A DNA stretch of 64,000 bases from Cardinalis cardinalis (lineage: Eukaryota; Chordata; Aves; Passeriformes; Cardinalidae), in the NCBI GenBank assembly GCA_014549065.1, contig JACDOX010000021.1:1570135-1634134 (forward strand). The letters run 5' to 3'. The notes beneath the pieces are model-generated. The model saw only the letters and a list, made by a program, of their open reading frames with translations, was not told the DNA's origin and did not search any database. This document shows positions 58,329 to 64,000 of the stretch, one piece after another; positions within the stretch are counted from its first letter, which is position 1; each line of letters starts with the position of its first letter. A program made the translations under genes and the position numbers.

Positions 58329-59135
58329 AAATATTAGTCCTGAGTAATGATTTTAAGGGAAGGAATCCATCTCAGAGGGTCTGCAAAAGGCACATCCCTT
58401 TTCTCAACAATCTTCATCTGACCCCCACAATACTCACCTTTCCTTCACACTGGCTCAGGCACTACAAGATTTTAGAGNTGTAAGGTGTCAGAAAAATGTA
58501 TGAGCTGAGGATTGGGTAATTCCCATTCCCTACATCTCCCTGGGATCCCTCCATCTCTCCTGGTTGCAAGCAGGCAGCATGTCAAGGCATTCCAGTGGGA
58601 TCAGCATCAGAATGCACCTCAGTGCCATGAAAGGTCACTTCTGAACACCAGATGCAGAAAGTGTGGGATAATCCCTGCCAGTCATATAAAAGGTGGAAAT
58701 TTCATAAAGAGAAAAAGCTCTCCTTCAGAAAAAAATCAGGATGAAAGGCTACAACTTGAAGGCATGGATCAAAGAAGAAGAGGTGGGAGGCAAATGTTCT
58801 CTTCCACACTTGACAGACGTGGCAGATGCAGCCAAGATACTGGCACTAAAACAGGCCAAAGACACAGAGCTGTTAAGCAAAAATATCTTTTGTTTAATTC
58901 TCTCCTTTACCTCTAGACCCTCATGGAAATAGACAAGGCTGCCTGACTCACTCTGGACTGCTTTTGAAATGGTATCTTAATAACTGCTTTACTGGCTCTG
59001 TAGCTGCTCAGAGTTTGTAACTTTTCTGCTCAGGAATCCATAGCTTGTTCAACGTATGTGCAACTTTCCCTTGCTCCAAGACAGGGAATTTTGAGTGAAG
59101 CTATGAATAGATGAAATCTCTTTGGTCATCAACTT
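58329..59135. other. Non-coding DNA
   Basis: A 134-codon plus frame at 58512-58916 is present but shows no recognised domain and has no signal supporting translation. Confidence 0.5.
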
Positions 59136-59402
59136 CATAGAATCATAAATGATTTAGGNTAGAAAAATACTCTAAGATTTTGGAGTGCAACCCTTAACCC
59201 AACCCTTCCAAGGTTACCACTAAACCGTGTCCCTAAGCACCACATCTANATGTCTTAAATCCCTCCATGGATGGTGATTCCACCACTGTCCTGGGCAGCC
59301 CATTCCAAGGTTTGACAACCTTTCAGGAAAGACATTTTTTTGCAATATCCAAGCTAAACATCCCCTGGTGTAACCTAAGGCCATTTTCTCTTGCCTCATA
59401 CA
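59136..59402 (-). mobile_element. CR1 LINE fragment (antisense)
   Basis: catagaatcataaatgattt, aatccctccatggatggtga and gtcctgggcagcccattcca follow CR1 order. It is older than the neighbouring copy at 59493. Confidence 0.88.
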
Positions 59403-59492
59403 ATTTTGCACTGTTAAGGGCCTGATTCTACCAGGGTTATTGCAGCTCTCTAAAGTAAATTCTACTCTACAAACTTAATAGTTGTTTGCAAA

Positions 59493-59830
59493 TAATCAGA
59501 GAATCACANGCTGGTTTGGGTTGGAAGGGTCCTTAAAGCCNATCCAGTCCCAGCCCTGCCATGGGCAGGGACACCTTCCACTATCCCAGGTTGCTCCAAG
59601 CCCTGTCCAGCCTGGCCTTGGACACTTCCAGGGATCCAGGGGCAGCCACAGTTTCTCTGGGCACCCTGTGCCAGAGCCTCTCCACNCTCACAGGGATGAA
59701 TTTCATCCTAATATCTAATCAAACCACCTGCAGTTTAAGACCATTCCCCCTTGTCCTGCCNTTACATGCCTTCATGTGAAGATGAGAAGTCCCTCATCAT
59801 CTTCCTNTCAGACCCTTTTAGGTACTGGAA
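59493..59830 (-). mobile_element. CR1 LINE 3' fragment (antisense)
   Basis: aatcagagaatcac, ggtttgggttggaagggtcc, catgggcagggacaccttcc, ggttgctccaagccctgtcc and ccattcccccttgtcctgcc. Two different CR1 insertions therefore sit within 100 bp of each other in the same orientation. Confidence 0.92.
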
Positions 59831-62800
59831 GGAAAGTACTTCAGGTGATCTTTTTAAAATTGTTCTTAGAATATTCAGTTATTAGCAAAAAGCTTTTGAA
59901 TTTTTATCAGTCCACATTTAAAAACAGCAGTGATTGTTCTGCTTGTGATCTTTCCTTCTGCATCCAACAGCATAAATAGATAGTTGGAATATAGGCCAAT
60001 TTTTACCTTTTTTAAAATCAGTTACCTTTTCANATCAAAACTGCATCTTGCGTTACCTACTGTCAAATTTCCTTAGTCTTTTACTTCATAAAAGCTAAAT
60101 ATATATTGAAATGAAGTGTTTTCTATGATTCAGTATAACACATGACTAAGATATTACTAAATCTTTGCAGTATTGGAGATAAGCTCTTTGTCTAACAAGG
60201 TCTTTGTAGAAGGATGTGAAAAGTGGAGATCATTTATAGCAATGCATTCATCAGACATGGGTTTTGGCAGCTATTTAAACAACAGTGTGGCAGCAAGTCA
60301 ATCTTCCTCCCATCACAGCAGATACACGATACACTTCATTGTGCTTATGGCAAGAGTTTCAATCTCAAAAAAATCCCCATGGATATCTTTACAAAACTTG
60401 AAAGGTATATCTAAAAAAATGCATTTTATGGTCATTCCCTTGCCCCACATAAACAATTGGCAATTCAAATAGAGGACAAAGAGTTTGGGTTTCCATTTTC
60501 TTTTCTTTTTTTATCCTTTTCCCGTGAGTATCACATACTTTCAAGGCACGAGGTACATTTGACAGATAATTTAGATTTTTTTGTTAAAACCTCCTTATGA
60601 CACAGAAAATATATTATGTAAACTGAGGATCACAATTCAATAGTCTTCAGAAATTTGCAGTGTTTAGTCAAAGGCTGTTGACCCCGCTTATTTATCACTG
60701 GAAGATAATTCAAAGTTTAATGTGAGCTACCTGAAGCTTGCATTAAAATCACCTGCTTATTGCCGATGCTCCACCCCTGCTAATGACCTGAAATAATCTG
60801 GCTTTCTATACCCAAAATTATTTATGATTTCAAAATGAGTGGGAAAGGAAAGGAAAAAGGAAAGGCTCAAGAGTTTTAAAAAACAGTCAGTATACATAAA
60901 TATGACGTTTCCAGTTCTGTCTGGAAGTGAAATTTCTCCATTATCATAGTGGCTGTGAAACCACACAGCAAAGATGAATTTAATCCAGAACCAAATGTTT
61001 TCCTGAGCTAGTCAGATTAACTGGCATCCTAACCAGGACCTACTTAGAGATGGATAAATATGAAACAAATCCTAAACTCCTGATCCAAGACCCCTTAGAT
61101 GCTTGANTATTCAATCCTTTGCCTAAGGGCTGAGCTTTAAGGTTCCACCAAAGATTTAGTTTTCTGAATAGATTAGACAGACAGAGGATGTTCCAGGTAA
61201 TCAGGAGTGAGCTGACTTGCTCCATGAAGATACACTGCAAAGCACAGGAAGGAGGAATCTGCACCAACAATCTCCATGGCTGATTTCATGGCCAATGACA
61301 ACTGCTCCTTGTTTTGCAAGGACAGTGACCAGCACATCAACCACACTGATTATTAAAGCAAAACTGCAGAAAACTTCAAAGCACTACAAAAAAACTCAGT
61401 ATTTGGGAACACTGTCATGTCAGTACAGACAGGGGGGCTTTTACTCTTAATTGTGTTTGTAAATGATCTTCTATCACAGGCAAAAAAGCTGAGCACCAGT
61501 GAATATCTATAAGAAGCAGAAATGTTAATTGTAGTTAAATTAATTCTGCCTTCATCAGAGCAAACAAAATGCCACTTTCACTTTAACAAGCCTGCACAAA
61601 CAAATTAATTCTAAATGAGGCAGCNTCATCCTGCCAGTTCTCTTGCAGGGCTCAGTTCTACCTTCTGCTGCTTCTCTTACTCTGTTTGGAAATTTTANTT
61701 CATGGGGGAAGGCAAGATTTCTACTGTGTGGAGACACCACNCAGTAAAACACCACACTGGCCTCAATTCATCTTCAGAGAATTAACTCAGGCACCTATTC
61801 ACCCTGGACTTTTGCTAGAAGCAGATGTTCAAAAGAAAGAAAANTGGGCATTTCTGAAGTGTGAATTAGCTCTAGAAGTGTACCCACAGAGTACAGAAAG
61901 GGCCTGGGTTCCCAAGGAACAAAATACTTCCTTGCATAGGCCTGTAGTAAGCTGGAGTAGATTTAAGTCCTCCTGCNTTTGAAGCACAGCCTTGAAATGT
62001 GGAGGATAAGCCAGAATGGGAAGGTGTCANCATTAAGGGCTAGAAGATGTTTTCCACCATCAGGGTGGGAAGGTGAGAGAGGTGTGATGATCCTTATTTT
62101 AATATTAATCTCTCCTTTAAAGCAGAGACCCTGAGACCCCACTGGGGTGTTTATTCATTGCTTATTAAGAAAGTTTTCTAGTCTAAAATGACAAGGCAGA
62201 AATCAAAGGTGTTATATTAGAGGAAGGAAAATAGGACAGGAGATTAAACAGTTTGCCTTAGGTGACCCATTAAGACACTCAGTGAGCAGGGAATATCTGA
62301 CAGACCTCCTGAATCCCAGTCAGACACTCCAACCACTCAAATTGCCATTTCTCCAACTGTTTAATCATCTGGACATGTTCCACAGCCTTGAAGTGATTGG
62401 CCAAGGTCAAGAGAAGGAGTGGAGGACAAGGAAGATCTCAGTTTCTGTGTCTTGCCTTCANCCAGCTAAAGGAAAAGCTTTTCTTATCTTTGATTTTCAA
62501 ATCACAGTCTATGACTTCCCTCTTTTTTTTTCCCAAGAAAATCTTTCTTTTTTTACCCCCCTCTTGCCTTCATCCTTCCTGCTTCCTTTCTCTATGTGGT
62601 TCCTTTGGTTGCGTAGCAACAGCATGTTCCTTAAAAAAGGGACTTGCTGGATATAAATGACTGAATGGAAAAAAGTGAGTTGTGCAAGGTCCTAACAAGA
62701 CCACAAACCAACGATATTTCCTGGCTGGCTCTTTTTAGAGTAATAACTAAGGAGGTATGTGGGCTGAGGGGAGGTAGGAGTCAAAAAGAATCAGCATTTT

Positions 62801-64000
62801 TGCCACTCATTTCCAGCTGTCCCTTTCTAGGCCCCTGACCAGGGTCCTCTGTAGCTTCCTGTGTCTGGAAAGGCCAAATGAGAGTGTGATAAACAAGGAA
62901 TGAGGGTTTAAGAGCCAAGCAGCTGATGAGAAACCCACATCAAGGAGGAAAAGGAAAGGAAATAAACCTGTATTTTTCCTCACAGCGAAAGCCCAAACTG
63001 TACTTCCAGCTCTGCAGCTTTGAAGGATTCTTCCCTGAAAGCAAACTGGTTTGCTGAAGGACACAAGTGAGCAAAACCAAGCCCTCAACTCTGAAGTTAT
63101 TGATTCTTCTCAACATATAAAATAGTTACTGGAGATCCCACTGTGGTATCTGATTTACTACTGCAGTTTAGCTGCATTTATCATAGACAACAGAATCAAG
63201 CAGGATACTCCAACAAAGGCCACTATGCAGAAAGTGCAATGCTTGAGCAGAAATAGTAACAAATAGAAATAGGAATACTGAAAGAGGTTGGATATCTTGG
63301 TCAACCGGCTTTTTTCATCTTGATCTCTCATCTTCATGTATTCATTTAGCTTCTCTGATGAATCCTTTCCTGTAAAGCAGAAATAGTCTGGTTCTATTTC
63401 AGGGAAGTTGTGTGATGAACGTTTCTAAAAGCCTATGAGGATAAAAGCCAGATTCAAGTATTCAAGTACTAAGTAGTAAATGAATGGGATGAATTAANAT
63501 AAAGTTGAGAGAGAGCCTTACCCCATCCTTCTCTTTGACTATTGGGAAATTTGCCCATGTCTTCACTTTAATTTGTGATGACCAGGCTATTAANCTTGAG
63601 CTGCAGACCAGCAATATTTTCCTTTGAAATTTTCTAAAGGAGGAGAGTTTTGATTCCTTCCTATCTTTTATGGATAAAAGCAGTAACAAAGTATTTAAAG
63701 AATTAGAGTATTTTTTCATTCCATGCCAGAAGGCTCAAAGAAGATGGGACTAGGAGTCAGAAAGGGCTGAAAGGGGTGACACANGAGAAAAAGATCTGTC
63801 AGATGGGATAAGGAACTCAAAATTCAGACGGCTGTAATGAACATTTCAGTAACTGTGATCCTACATCACTAGAAAGGAATTCAGAAGAAAACATTAGATA
63901 TTTTGAGGCAGTTTTAGGATTAATGAATTAATAGAAAGGTTGATTAGGACTGGTGAGAGGTTTCTAGGAACAAAGATAATTTATCTGCAACACAGAATTA
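59831..64000. other. AT-rich non-coding DNA to the right edge
   Basis: No gene seen. A frame of 124 codons at 62282-62656 is low-complexity and unrecognised. Sequence at 60.56-60.80 kb looks unusually free of simple repeats and could be constrained, but this was not tested. Confidence 0.5.

Noticed and set aside
58512..58916. A 134-codon plus-strand frame rich in basic residues
   Set aside because: No recognisable domain, no repeat-independent support, within the length expected by chance in 64 kb.
1..64000. Intact endogenous retrovirus or a CRISPR-like array
   Set aside because: Only LTR-type segments were found without gag, pol or env reading frames, and the tandem repeats lack the alternating repeat-spacer pattern.

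Overview
This window looks like 64 kb of a draft bird genome assembly, most likely a passerine. Three things point that way. First, it contains many short CR1 (Chicken Repeat 1) LINE fragments on both strands, several ending in the diagnostic octamer tail (attctgtg, attctatg). Second, it contains solo LTRs that look like avian ERVK and ERVL families, two of them with 6-bp target-site duplications. Third, it carries an ITPRIP-like (inositol 1,4,5-trisphosphate receptor-interacting protein-like 1) gene, a family known to be multi-copy in songbirds. Nothing prokaryotic is present: no operons, no CRISPR array, no bacterial mobile element.

Layout. From 1 to about 27.3 kb the sequence is AT-rich and gene-free. 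It holds CR1 relics, a truncated LTR at the left edge, a GGGAT microsatellite, and an old CR1 split by one or more antisense LTRs (19.5-20.5 kb). From 27.4 to 33.8 kb is a GC-richer island. It contains a decayed ITPRIPL1-like fragment (27.4-27.9 kb, minus), a partly duplicated ERVL-type LTR (29.7-30.5 kb), a CR1 with an internal deletion (30.7-31.1 kb), and the only substantial coding candidate, an ITPRIPL1-like gene (minus; CDS 32425-31433, with a probable 5' non-coding exon ending at 32821). Upstream of that gene are imperfect tandem duplications and a nine-unit 20-bp minisatellite.

From 33.8 to 64 kb the sequence is again AT-rich and gene-free. It has more CR1 fragments, two solo LTRs with clear target-site duplications (36465-36858 and 44492-44879), an LTR sitting inside an 18-bp minisatellite that grew within a CR1 (40.8-41.7 kb), and an LTR-like sequence near 43.4 kb. 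A pyrimidine-rich pentanucleotide array contains a 340-bp gap, and an antisense LTR-like segment beside a second gap (55.3-56.1 kb) is flanked by diverged direct repeats.

There is no gene cooperation to describe. Apart from the ITPRIPL1-like locus this is intergenic or intronic DNA shaped by retrotransposons and simple repeats. No intact retroviral gag, pol or env frame was seen. Many isolated N characters break open reading frames. Repeat identities come from recognised family features, not a database search.
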